Origin: JBGPEQ01 sp050180895 | GTDB taxonomy: Bacteria > Pseudomonadota > Alphaproteobacteria > Dongiales > Dongiaceae | DNA: 64,000 nucleotides | NCBI GenBank assembly: GCA_050180895.1 | Contig: JBFXDS010000004.1 | Location: 124,001-188,000, forward strand | Reading direction: 5' to 3' | Part shown: one piece after another, positions 56,631-64,000 of the stretch | How positions within the stretch are numbered: position 1 is the first letter of the stretch | Layout: each line of letters begins with the position of its first letter | Position numbers and translations under genes: made by a program | Notes under the pieces: generated by a model | Told to the model about the DNA's origin: nothing | The model's input: the letters and a program-made list of their open reading frames with translations, nothing else | The model's database searches: none

Positions 56631-56696
56631 CCAGGATGAGGAGCAGTCTTCGCGGCACGAAGAAAAACCCTCATCCTGAGCCTGTCGAAGGACGCA
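56631..56696. repeat. Palindromic repeat, truncated copy R8
   Basis: Left arm is reduced to CCAGGATGAGG; the spacer and right arm are intact. The right arm forms the 3' end of the GIY-YIG gene and supplies its stop codon. Confidence 0.85.
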
Positions 56697-57051
56697 CGGC
56701 GCCGATCCCGGCTTTGCAAGCCTTCGTCGAAGAGCGTTTGCCTGGGTGCTCAGTGTAGTTGCGCGCGAGACGTGAGATCAGGTCCCAGTCTCCTCGAACC
56801 AGGGCTTCCTTCTTCGCCCTGCTCCACCCCTTGATCTGACGCTCCGCCGCGATGGCATCGGTGATGCGCTGGAACTCCTGCTGGAACACCAGCTCGACCG
56901 GTCGGCGGGATTTCGTGTAGCCGCCATAGGCTCCCGCATTGTGCTCGCTCACGCGCCGCTCCGAGGCGCTCCAATCGCCGCGCGCCGACCCGACATAGTA
57001 GCTCCCGTCGCGACAGCGGAGCATGTACACGAACCCGACGACCTCGGTCAC
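56671..57051 (-). CDS. GIY-YIG nuclease-domain protein ending inside a repeat
   Basis: A 126-aa single-domain GIY-YIG protein: FVYMLRCRDGSYYVGSA gives the two Tyr, ERRVSEHNAGAYGGYT the Arg and His, and AERQIKGW the metal-binding Glu. Family members are small DNA nucleases of unknown cell role. The GTG start at 57051 follows AGCAGG. The last eight codons (VRPSTGSG and stop) are read from palindromic repeat R8, and copy R9 lies just upstream, so the gene is tied into the repeat array and splits a TRAP transporter locus. Confidence 0.82.
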   Translation of the reverse strand: MTEVVGFVYMLRCRDGSYYVGSARGDWSASERRVSEHNAGAYGGYTKSRRPVELVFQQEFQRITDAIAAERQIKGWSRAKKEALVRGDWDLISRLARNYTEHPGKRSSTKACKAGIGAVRPSTGSG

Positions 57052-57090
57052 GTTTGCCTGCTCTCAGAAAACACCGTTGCAAGACAACCG

Positions 57091-57173
57091 TGCGTCCTTC
57101 GACAAGCTCAGGATGAGGGCCAATCTTGGTGGCACTAAAGATATCCCTCATCCTGAGCTTGTCGAAGGACGCA
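57091..57173. repeat. Palindromic intergenic repeat, copy R9
   Basis: Full-length copy between the TAXI binding-protein gene and the GIY-YIG gene. Confidence 0.9.
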
Positions 57174-57192
57174 TGGTGCTGATCCCGGCGAT

Positions 57193-58134
57193 TTACGGCA
57201 TCACCCCCTGCTCCTTGTAGTAGCGCTCGGCGCCGGGGTGGAGCGGGATCGGCATGGACGACAGCGCTCTCTCCAGCCGGATGCCCTTGCCCGCCACATG
57301 CGCGGCCTCGAGCGCCGGCAGGTTGTCGAACATCAGCTTGGTCATCTGGTAGGCGAGGTCGTCGCCCACGTCGCTGTGCGTCACCAGGATGTTGGTGATC
57401 GCCGCGGTCGGCACGTCCGCCTCCTGCTTGCCGTAGGTGCCTGCGGGAATCGTGCCGGCGATGTAGGCGGGATCGCCGATCGCGGCGACCACGTCGGCCG
57501 GGATCGGCACCACGACGATGTCGATCGAGGCCGCGAGGTCGCGGATCGAGGCCACGCCCAGCCCGGCCGATTGCAGCGTCGCGTCGAGCTGCCGGTTCTT
57601 CATCAGGTCGACGGATTCGGCGAACGCCAGATACTCCACCTTGGCGAGGTCGTCGTAGGTCAGGCCGGCCGCCTTGAACACGGCGCGCGCGTTCAACTCC
57701 GTCCCCGATTTCGGCGCCCCCACCGAGAGCCGCTTGCCCTTGAGGTCGGCCAGCGTCTTGATGCCGGATTCGGCGCTGGCCACGATCTGGATGTAGTTCG
57801 GATAGAGCGCCGCGATGCCCCGCAGCTTGTCGAGCTTGGCCGGGAAGCCGGCGTCCGCGTTGCCGGCCCAGGCCAGGCTCACCGCGTCGCCGAGCGAGAA
57901 GGCGATCTCGCCCTTGCCCTGCTGCAGCAGGTTCAGGTTCTCGACCGAGGCCTTGGTCGCCTGCACCGATGACTTGGCGCCGGCGATGTTGTCGCCGTAG
58001 AGCTTGCTCAGCGCCACGCCCAGCGGATAGTAGACGCCGCTGGTCCCGCCGGTGAGCACGTTGATGAAATCCTGCGCCGCGGCCGGCGGCGCGAAGGCGG
58101 CGACGGCGAACAGCGCGATCAGAACCTTTCGCAT
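57193..58134 (-). CDS. TAXI-family TRAP transporter binding protein
   Basis: A 313-aa periplasmic protein with signal peptide (RKVLIALFAVAAFAPPAAAQ) and the TAXI pattern FINVLTGGTSGVYYPLGVAL, then VSVGAPKSGTELNARAVFKA-like helix and KNRQLDATLQSAGLGVASIR. It delivers substrate to the fused permease at 54364-56457. GGGAGG lies before the start at 58134; the longer frame to 58278 is unlikely. Confidence 0.88.
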   Translation of the reverse strand: MRKVLIALFAVAAFAPPAAAQDFINVLTGGTSGVYYPLGVALSKLYGDNIAGAKSSVQATKASVENLNLLQQGKGEIAFSLGDAVSLAWAGNADAGFPAKLDKLRGIAALYPNYIQIVASAESGIKTLADLKGKRLSVGAPKSGTELNARAVFKAAGLTYDDLAKVEYLAFAESVDLMKNRQLDATLQSAGLGVASIRDLAASIDIVVVPIPADVVAAIGDPAYIAGTIPAGTYGKQEADVPTAAITNILVTHSDVGDDLAYQMTKLMFDNLPALEAAHVAGKGIRLERALSSMPIPLHPGAERYYKEQGVMP

Positions 58135-58320
58135 GATGATCCTCCCGGTTGCCGGTTGACCGCGCAAACCTAGCCAGCTTGGCCCGTCCTGGCCAGCATC
58201 GCGGCCCGCTGATGAAACTTTAGGCACCGCCGCCGGCCCGCCGGCTTGTCGCGCCGGGGAGGCGCCGCTAGTCTGCACCCTCCAGTCCTCGATCCCCGCA
58301 ACAGGGAGACGACAGCGGCC

Positions 58321-58914
58321 ATGGACCTGACCGGCGAATACCGCATTCCCGCGCCGCGCGAGGCGGTGTGGGCGGCGCTCAACGATCCGGAGATCCTGAA
58401 GCAGTGCATCCCCGGCTGCGAGGAGATCGTCAAGCTCTCGGACACCGAGATGACCGCCAAGGCCACCGCCCGGGTCGGCCCGGTGAAGGCGAGCTTCGCC
58501 GGCAAGGTCACGCTCTCCGATCTCGATCCGCCCAACGGCTACAGGATCTCCGGCGAGGGCCAGGGCGGCGTCGCCGGCTTCGCCAAGGGCGGCGCCGACG
58601 TGCGGCTGCGGCCGGACGAGACCGGCGCCGGCACCGTCCTAGCCTATACGGCGAACGCCTCGGTCGGCGGCAAGCTGGCGCAGATCGGCTCGCGCCTCAT
58701 CGAGGGAACCGCCAGGCAGATGGCCGACCAGTTCTTCGGCAAGTTCGCCGAGGTCGTCGGCGCCGCCGCGGCCCCGGCCGGCGCGGCGGCAGCGGCGCCC
58801 GTGGCCGCGCCGCCTCCCGCACCGGCGCAGCGCGGCCTGCCGCCGCTCGTCTGGGTCGGCGGCCTCGTCGCCGTCGTCGTCATCCTGCTGCTGATCTTCG
58901 GCGTCGACTGGTAG
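58321..58914 (+). CDS. CoxG-like SRPBCC protein with C-terminal membrane anchor
   Basis: A 197-aa protein. Residues 1-145 are a START/SRPBCC domain of the CO dehydrogenase subunit G type (FAGKVTLSDLDPPNGYRISG, GFAKGGADVRLRP, GGKLAQIGSRLIEGTARQMA). A Pro/Ala-rich linker leads to a single C-terminal helix (LVWVGGLVAVVVILLLIFGV). CoxG proteins anchor molybdenum hydroxylases to the membrane; no CoxLMS genes are seen here, so its partner is unknown. Confidence 0.85.
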   Translation: MDLTGEYRIPAPREAVWAALNDPEILKQCIPGCEEIVKLSDTEMTAKATARVGPVKASFAGKVTLSDLDPPNGYRISGEGQGGVAGFAKGGADVRLRPDETGAGTVLAYTANASVGGKLAQIGSRLIEGTARQMADQFFGKFAEVVGAAAAPAGAAAAAPVAAPPPAPAQRGLPPLVWVGGLVAVVVILLLIFGVDW

Positions 58915-58922
58915 GCGCCGCC

Positions 58923-59396
58923 ATGGCGAAGGAGCACCGCTACGCCGTCACCGTCGAATGGACCGGCGACCGGGGCGGCGGCACCAGCGGCTACAAGGCC
59001 TACGCGCGCGACCACGAGATCCGCGTCGACGGCAAGCCGCCGATCCCCGGCTCCTCGGACCCCGGCTTCCGCGGCGATCCCGCCCGCTACAACCCGGAAG
59101 ACCTGCTGGTCGCCTCGCTCTCCGGCTGCCACATGCTCTGGTACCTGCATCTCTGCTCGACCGCGGGCATCGTGGTCACGCGCTACGTCGACCGGGCCGA
59201 GGGCACGATGATCGAGACCCCCGACGGCAGCGGCCGCTTCACGGGCGTCCGGCTCAAGCCGGAGATCGCGGTGACGCCCGGCGCCGACCTGGCCAAGGCC
59301 CGCGCCCTGCACGCCGACGCCCACAAGCTCTGCTTCATCGCCAATTCCGTGAACTTCCCCGTCACCCACGAGCCCACGATCCGCGAACAGGGCTGA
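58923..59396 (+). CDS. OsmC-family protein
   Basis: A 157-aa OsmC-like protein: YAVTVEWTGDRGGGTSGYKA, RYNPEDLLVASLSGCHMLWY and the second Cys in HKLCFIANSVNFPV. Both redox Cys are present, so peroxide-reducing activity is plausible. It starts eight bases after the CoxG-like gene. It is the second OsmC-type domain in the window. Confidence 0.85.
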   Translation: MAKEHRYAVTVEWTGDRGGGTSGYKAYARDHEIRVDGKPPIPGSSDPGFRGDPARYNPEDLLVASLSGCHMLWYLHLCSTAGIVVTRYVDRAEGTMIETPDGSGRFTGVRLKPEIAVTPGADLAKARALHADAHKLCFIANSVNFPVTHEPTIREQG

Positions 59397-59449
59397 GCGC
59401 GCCACCTTTGTAGGGCGGCCGCCGCTGAGCGAAACGCGCCGCCGGGGTC

Positions 59450-59473
59450 GTAGGGGCGAGCGGCGCTCGCCCT
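59450..59473. repeat. GTAGGGGCGAGCG palindromic repeat, third copy
   Basis: Matches the pair at 536-622 over 24 bases. Confidence 0.7.
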
Positions 59474-59587
59474 GGACGATGCAACGCTCGATGTTCGCGG
59501 CTGTCGCACCAGGGTAGGACGATGGCGGGCTCGGCGCGAAGATCCCTGTAGGGGGCGCGCGCCCGCGCAACGGACAGGCGGCCCGAC

Positions 59588-59728
59588 ATGGCAACGCTCC
59601 GTGCAGCGGATATCCTGGCCGAGACGCCCCCCGTCGCCAGCCTCGTCGGCGGCGGCATCGTGCTCGCGCACGCGGTGCGTGACCTCATCGCCACCGCGGT
59701 GCCGCGGCAGGACGTATCGCCGCGATAG
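59588..59728 (+). CDS. Doubtful small ORF (46 aa)
   Basis: Frame starting ATLRAADILAETPPVASLVG, mildly hydrophobic, with only a weak AGGCGG before it. No family. Listed so the gap is not left blank. Confidence 0.22.
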   Translation: MATLRAADILAETPPVASLVGGGIVLAHAVRDLIATAVPRQDVSPR

Positions 59729-59818
59729 CGTCGATGCCGCCGTCGTTGGCGGTCATACCGCTTTGATGTACCATTCCCGAGCCCATCGCGCAGCGGGGAC
59801 TTTGCGGAGCGCCACGAT

Positions 59819-62035
59819 ATGGAGCGCCGGCTGGCGGCCGTGCTCATCGCCGATGTCGTCGGTTATGTCCGCCTCAGCCAGGCCGACGAGGAGGGAACGC
59901 GCGCCCGCTTCCAGGCCGACCTGCGCGAGGTCTTCGAGCCGGCCATCGCCGCCCGCCACGGCCGCCTCGTCAAGACCATGGGCGATGCCCTCCTCGTCGA
60001 GTATCGCAGCGTCGTCGATGCGGTGCGTTGTGCTGTCGAGATCCAGCGTCTGAAAGCCGAGCGCAACGTCGCCGCTCCCCAGGCCGGGCGGCTCGCCTAT
60101 CGCATCGGCATCAATCTCGGCGACGTGATCGTCGAGGGCGACGACATCCATGGCGACGGCGTCAACATCGCCGATCGCCTGCAGGAGCTGGCCGATCCCG
60201 GCGGCATCGCGGTCTCCGGCTCGGCCTACGACCAACTGAAGGCCGTCGTCGAGGTCGGCTACGTCTATCTTGGCGAGCAGGCCGTGAAGCACGTCGCCCA
60301 GCCGGTGCGGGTCTATCGCGTGCTCCTGGACTCCGCCTCGGCCGGCAAGACCATCACGACGGCGAATCCACGGCGGAGCACGCGGCGCTGGGCAGCGGCC
60401 GCGGCAGCGCTTGTCGTGGTGATCGTCGCCGGCGTCCTGGCCTGGCAGCGGCCCTGGGAACCAGAAATCGAGCCTGCCAACACCGAGCGCATAGCCCTGC
60501 CGTTGCCGGACAAGCCCTCGGTGATCGTGCTTCCGTTCGCCAACATGAGCCCCAATGCTGACGAAGAGTCCTTTGCCGATGGCATGACTGAGGATCTGAC
60601 CACCGATCTCTCTCGCCTGTCGGGGCTCTTCGTCATCTCCCGCAACACCGCCTTCACCTACAAGGGCAAGGCGGTGAAGCCGGCGGACGTGGCGGAGGAG
60701 CTTGGCGTCCGCTACATTTTGGAAGGCAGCGTCCGGCGCAGCGGCGACGAGGTCCGCATCAACGCCCAGCTCATCGATGCCATCAGCGGCGGCCACGTCT
60801 GGGCCGATCGCTATGACGGCCCGATGGCCGACATCTTCGCCCTGCAGGACAAGGTCACCTACGCCATCGTCGATGCCCTGGCGCTTCGCATTACGAACGC
60901 GGAACAGGCCACCCTCAATCAAAAGGAAACCAGCGTGCCGGCCGCCTACGAGGCATTCCTGCGCGCATGGGAACTCCTACGGCGCCGGACATCGGACGAT
61001 TTCGCCAAGGCCGTTCCCTACCTTGAGCAGGCGGTCAAGCTCGATCCGAAGTACGGCCGCGCCCATGCCGCGTTCGCCCTGATGTATGCCGTCAGCTACG
61101 ATCGCGGCTGGAGCCACAGTCTCGGGATCTCGGACGTTGAGGCTTGGCAGAGGGCCAAGCGATACTTGGTGGAAGCGCAGAAGTACCCGACCGCGTTGTC
61201 GCATCAGACGGCAGGCGTGATCTGGTGGATCAACAGCCGGGACGATGAAGCCCTCGCGGAGTTCAAGGAGGCGATCACGCTCGATTCGAGCGATGCGCTG
61301 AGCTACGCCTATATCGGCGCAATACTGATCCGTCGCGGCCGCGCCGCGGAGGCGATCGGCCACCTTCGCACCGCCATGCGGCTCGATCCGCACTACCCGC
61401 CTCTCTTCATCGACTTTCTCGGCCGGGCCCAGTTCGCGTTGGGACAGTTCGAGGACGCGGCCGCCGCCTTCGAGGAAACGGTCCAGCTGAGCCCCGACGA
61501 TGAATACGGGTATCTCCTCCTGGCGGCCGCATATGGGCAGCTTTCGCGCACGAAGGAGGCCGCGGCGGCCGTGGCGCGTCACAACGAAATCAACATTCGG
61601 CGCGGCGGCATTCCGGTCACGATCGACTATGCCTCATACATGAATTTCATCAGAACGGCGGATCGACGACGGTTCCTCGACGGCCTCCGCAAGGCGGGGG
61701 TGCCGGAGTTCCTGTTCCGCAGCGAATTTGCCGAGAAGAACCGGCTGACCGCCGACGAGATCCGCCAGCTGTTCTTTGGCAACCGGCTGCGCGGGCGGTC
61801 GCTTCGGTCCGGCGCCGAGCGCGCGGCATCCGTCACCAAGGACGGCCACGCCGCCATATCGGGCGATTGGGGTAACTTTGCCGACAGTGACCTTGGTTTC
61901 GACGGCGACCAGGTCTGCTTCTACAAGCGCTATTGCGGCGACGTGTTCCGCAATCCCGGCGGCACGAAGGCGTCGGAGAACGAGTTCATCTGGTACAACA
62001 ACGGTCGCGCCTTCACGTTCGCGCAGGTGGACTGA
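59819..62035 (+). CDS. Class III adenylate/guanylate cyclase with TPR region
   Basis: A 738-aa protein. Residues 1-175 are a class III cyclase domain: LIADVVGYVRLSQ and GDALLVEY give the two metal Asp, and GDGVNIADRLQELA the catalytic Asn and Arg. A membrane helix lies near 193-210, followed by a FlgO-like domain (VIVLPFANMSPNADEESFAD) and several TPRs (about 380-590). A C-terminal module has two Cys (QVCFYKRYCGDVFRNPGGTK). It probably makes cAMP in response to a periplasmic or membrane cue. Such multidomain cyclases are abundant in rhizobia and relatives. Confidence 0.88.
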   Translation: MERRLAAVLIADVVGYVRLSQADEEGTRARFQADLREVFEPAIAARHGRLVKTMGDALLVEYRSVVDAVRCAVEIQRLKAERNVAAPQAGRLAYRIGINLGDVIVEGDDIHGDGVNIADRLQELADPGGIAVSGSAYDQLKAVVEVGYVYLGEQAVKHVAQPVRVYRVLLDSASAGKTITTANPRRSTRRWAAAAAALVVVIVAGVLAWQRPWEPEIEPANTERIALPLPDKPSVIVLPFANMSPNADEESFADGMTEDLTTDLSRLSGLFVISRNTAFTYKGKAVKPADVAEELGVRYILEGSVRRSGDEVRINAQLIDAISGGHVWADRYDGPMADIFALQDKVTYAIVDALALRITNAEQATLNQKETSVPAAYEAFLRAWELLRRRTSDDFAKAVPYLEQAVKLDPKYGRAHAAFALMYAVSYDRGWSHSLGISDVEAWQRAKRYLVEAQKYPTALSHQTAGVIWWINSRDDEALAEFKEAITLDSSDALSYAYIGAILIRRGRAAEAIGHLRTAMRLDPHYPPLFIDFLGRAQFALGQFEDAAAAFEETVQLSPDDEYGYLLLAAAYGQLSRTKEAAAAVARHNEINIRRGGIPVTIDYASYMNFIRTADRRRFLDGLRKAGVPEFLFRSEFAEKNRLTADEIRQLFFGNRLRGRSLRSGAERAASVTKDGHAAISGDWGNFADSDLGFDGDQVCFYKRYCGDVFRNPGGTKASENEFIWYNNGRAFTFAQVD

Positions 62036-62060
62036 TCGGCAGGTCGTGCCGGCGCCGAAC

Positions 62061-63080
62061 CTACTTCGTCGCCTCCGCCCAGATCGCATCATATTGTTCC
62101 CGGACCTCTCGTGGGCATACCGGCATGAATTCGGGCTCCATGCCCGGCGGCAGCGTCATCTCCGGCGCCGAGGCAAGGTCGGTCGACAGGAACGCCTCGC
62201 TCCCGAGAATGCCGTTGGCGGCCAAGGCATATTCCGAGCTCAGCGCCGCCGCTTCGGGGTCCATCATGAAATTCTGGAAGAGCCTGGCGTTTTCAAGGTT
62301 GGGGGCGTCTTTGAGCACGACCAGGTTGTCCATCCAACTGGAAAAGCCCTCGCGGGGAAGGATGTACGCCACCGTCGGCTTTTCCCTGCGTACGATGAGG
62401 GCGCCGGGGCTCCAATAGTAAGCGATCGACACGTCGCCCGAGATCATTCCATCGACGCCGTACATGATCGACCCCCAGCGACGCTTTGCATCTGCCAACA
62501 GTCCGGCCAGCGCGGCGAGAGCCTCGTTGTCGCTCGCGCATCTAGGCTTGTCGAGATAGCGCAGCGCGGCATTGATGATGTCGCTGCCGTCGGGAAGGAT
62601 GCCGATCCTGCCTTGCAGCTCCGCCGGCGGATCGAAGATCAGCCCGAGAGTATCGGACTCGCCGGCGTAGGCGGCCTTGTCGACGATGAGGCCGATCGTA
62701 CCCCAGTGGTTGGGCACGCTGTAGTTGCGCCCGCGATCCCAGAAGACATCGATCCAGCGCGGATCGACGTTTTTGAAGTTCGCCATCTGGTTGGGCTTGG
62801 TCTCGGCGAGCAACCCCTCTTCGATCATCGTTTGCACCGCCCAGTCGTTCGGCACCACGATGTCGTAGCCGGCATTGCCGGCACGAATCGCGGTCAGCAG
62901 CTCGTCGTGAGTCGTATACGCGTCGACCGTGACGTCGACGTCATGCGCCTGTGTGAACCTCTCGACGAGCTTGGGGCTCATGTACTCGGGCCAAGTAAAG
63001 ATGTGCAACTCGCCGTCGGCCTCGGCCGACCCGGCCGCCAGTATCGTCCCGGCGAACAGCCCAAAAAGAAGCGACTTCAT
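62061..63080 (-). CDS. PotD-like polyamine-type ABC binding protein
   Basis: A 339-aa periplasmic binding protein: signal peptide (KSLLFGLFAGTILAAGSAEA), then LHIFTWPEYMSPKLVERFTQ, typical for spermidine/putrescine binding proteins (PotD/PotF), YDIVVPNDWAVQTMIEEG and later IAYYWSPGALIVRREKPTVA. No matching ABC permease or ATPase genes adjoin it, so it may be an orphan. GGGAGCAAG precedes the ATG. Confidence 0.87.
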   Translation of the reverse strand: MKSLLFGLFAGTILAAGSAEADGELHIFTWPEYMSPKLVERFTQAHDVDVTVDAYTTHDELLTAIRAGNAGYDIVVPNDWAVQTMIEEGLLAETKPNQMANFKNVDPRWIDVFWDRGRNYSVPNHWGTIGLIVDKAAYAGESDTLGLIFDPPAELQGRIGILPDGSDIINAALRYLDKPRCASDNEALAALAGLLADAKRRWGSIMYGVDGMISGDVSIAYYWSPGALIVRREKPTVAYILPREGFSSWMDNLVVLKDAPNLENARLFQNFMMDPEAAALSSEYALAANGILGSEAFLSTDLASAPEMTLPPGMEPEFMPVCPREVREQYDAIWAEATK

Positions 63081-63547
63081 ATCTTGCTCCCAACCGACCC
63101 GACCCGCTTGCCCGCTCAGGAAGCGTCATGCCTATCCGGCACGTCCTTCAGACACGCACGAACAGGGTTGCGGCCCATCATAACAGACACGCGCAACCAG
63201 ACGGCGCACATGATCGCCTGTCCAGCCGCCCGCGCCACCGGTCGCGACTGCGACGATCCGCGCGAGCATCCCGCGTTCGGTGTTGTTGAGACCGTGTGGG
63301 GTGCCTGCGTCAGGTCCTGTTGGTGTTCGCGGCAAATTCGATGCCAATTTTCCGTCACCACGGCGCGGGAAGTATGGCCTCATACCACTTCCTCATTATT
63401 CTCAATTCTCATCGTTCTCCTCGTTCTCCAAGACCAATCCACGCGCCGACCGACTGCTTTACGCATAGGGCAGCATTCCTGTCTTGTGTTCTTTTTTTGT
63501 TCATGCTATATTTTACCGCATCTGACATACCACCCCGCGGGGAAAAC
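63081..63547. other. Intergenic region with AT-rich promoter-like end
   Basis: About 470 bases with no gene supported. The last 80 bases contain a T-rich run (TTCTTTTTTTGTTC) and TATATTTTACCG, probably the promoter of the next gene. Confidence 0.45.
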
Positions 63548-64000
63548 ATGACCCAGGATGAAATGCATGTCGCGGCCGACGAAGCGGCGGCGGCGCTGGC
63601 GCGGGCCGCCGGCGTGGCCGAGCTGGCCGTTGCGGCCGAGGTCGAGACCGACGGCGCCGACGCGCTGCGCGCCGCGCTGCTCGCCCACGAGCTGGCCGCC
63701 GATCACCGGCTGGCCATGCGCTTCGCCGCCGCCGGCAACGGCGTGCTGGATGCGGCGATCGCCGCGGACACGCCCGCCGGCGCGGCCGCGGCCAATCTGG
63801 CGGCCGCGCGTCTCGGCAACAGCGCCGCGCGCTGCATGACGCGCTTCCGCCAGGGATTCGCCGCGCTGGCCAGGTGTCCGCGCGCCGCGGATACGTCGCC
63901 CGCCTGGATTCCCTACAGCCTCGGGGACGAGCCGCTCTGCTCGCCGGAGGAGCAGGCGCGCCGCCTGGCCGAAGCCAAGGCCGAATTCCTCCGCTGTCGA
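63548..64000 (+). CDS. Hypothetical Ala-rich protein, N-terminal part (partial)
   Basis: The frame begins TQDEMHVAADEAAAALARAA and stays open to the window end (151 codons). It is helical and Ala-rich, then LGNSAARCMTRFRQGFAALA and DTSPAWIPYSLGDEPLCSPE. GGGGAAAAC precedes the ATG. No family recognised; coiled or helical bundle suspected. Confidence 0.6.
   Translation, partial: MTQDEMHVAADEAAAALARAAGVAELAVAAEVETDGADALRAALLAHELAADHRLAMRFAAAGNGVLDAAIAADTPAGAAAANLAAARLGNSAARCMTRFRQGFAALARCPRAADTSPAWIPYSLGDEPLCSPEEQARRLAEAKAEFLRCR

Larger units (their letters stand above)
59397..59818. other. Intergenic region with repeat and a doubtful ORF
   Basis: About 420 bases. It holds the third copy of the GTAGGGGCGAGCG repeat (59450-59473) and a doubtful 46-aa frame (59588-59728). 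Confidence 0.5.

Overview
The window is a GC-rich stretch of an alphaproteobacterial chromosome, most likely Rhodospirillales-like; this is inferred from gene content, not from a marker gene. The clues are a complete aapJQMP-type amino acid ABC operon, a full tad/cpa Flp-pilus locus with CtrA-like boxes, an NDUFS4-like complex I accessory subunit, and intergenic palindromes of a type common in this class. No rRNA, CRISPR array, transposase or integrase was seen.

Layout. 1-9.9 kb: metabolic genes (FAD oxidoreductase end, OYE/TMADH-type Fe-S flavoenzyme, hydrolase-OsmC fusion, NUDIX hydrolase, cysteine synthase, AlaX-type editing protein, sulfurtransferase, tandem GNAT, PCMT), separated by copies of an ~83-bp palindromic repeat. 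9.9-14.4 kb: aapJQMP plus a small co-transcribed gene. 14.5-14.9 kb: a gutted cystathionine beta-lyase pseudogene. 15-28.2 kb: the Flp pilus locus, with three TadE/G-type genes on the minus strand divergent from flp-cpaABCDEF-tadBC, across a 0.7-kb region holding two 21-bp TTAA dyads. The operon ends in a strong terminator. 28.2-31.2 kb: an accessory zone with an output-only winged-helix protein, a degenerate receiver-only protein behind an EcfG-like promoter, and several very small membrane-protein genes. 31.2-37.8 kb: a glycan or secondary-metabolite modification cluster (flippase; SxtJ, DUF5989 and carbamoyltransferase module; NHL propeller; SGNH hydrolase). 37.86-41.39 kb: a putative 3.5-kb island bounded by a 24-bp repeat of the tRNA-Arg(TCT) 3' end, carrying a 67-aa protein, a DUF305 protein, an acyltransferase and a VOC protein. 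41.4-46.6 kb: two tRNAs, NDUFS4-like subunit, O-methyltransferase, alpha/beta hydrolase, DUF192 protein and an HDAC-like deacetylase. 46.7-54 kb: a tightly overlapped ten-gene Mrp/Mbh-type antiporter operon with three NuoL/M/N-like subunits. 54-58.1 kb: a TAXI-type TRAP transporter whose binding-protein and permease genes are split by a GIY-YIG nuclease gene embedded in palindromic repeats. 58.3-64 kb: CoxG-like protein, OsmC protein, class III cyclase-TPR protein, PotD-like binding protein and the start of an unknown protein.

The most interesting points are the tRNA-bounded island, the GIY-YIG/palindrome unit, the Mbh-ordered antiporter with a third subunit lacking the usual Lys and His, the paired TTAA dyads before the pilin gene, and the cluster of tiny membrane proteins.
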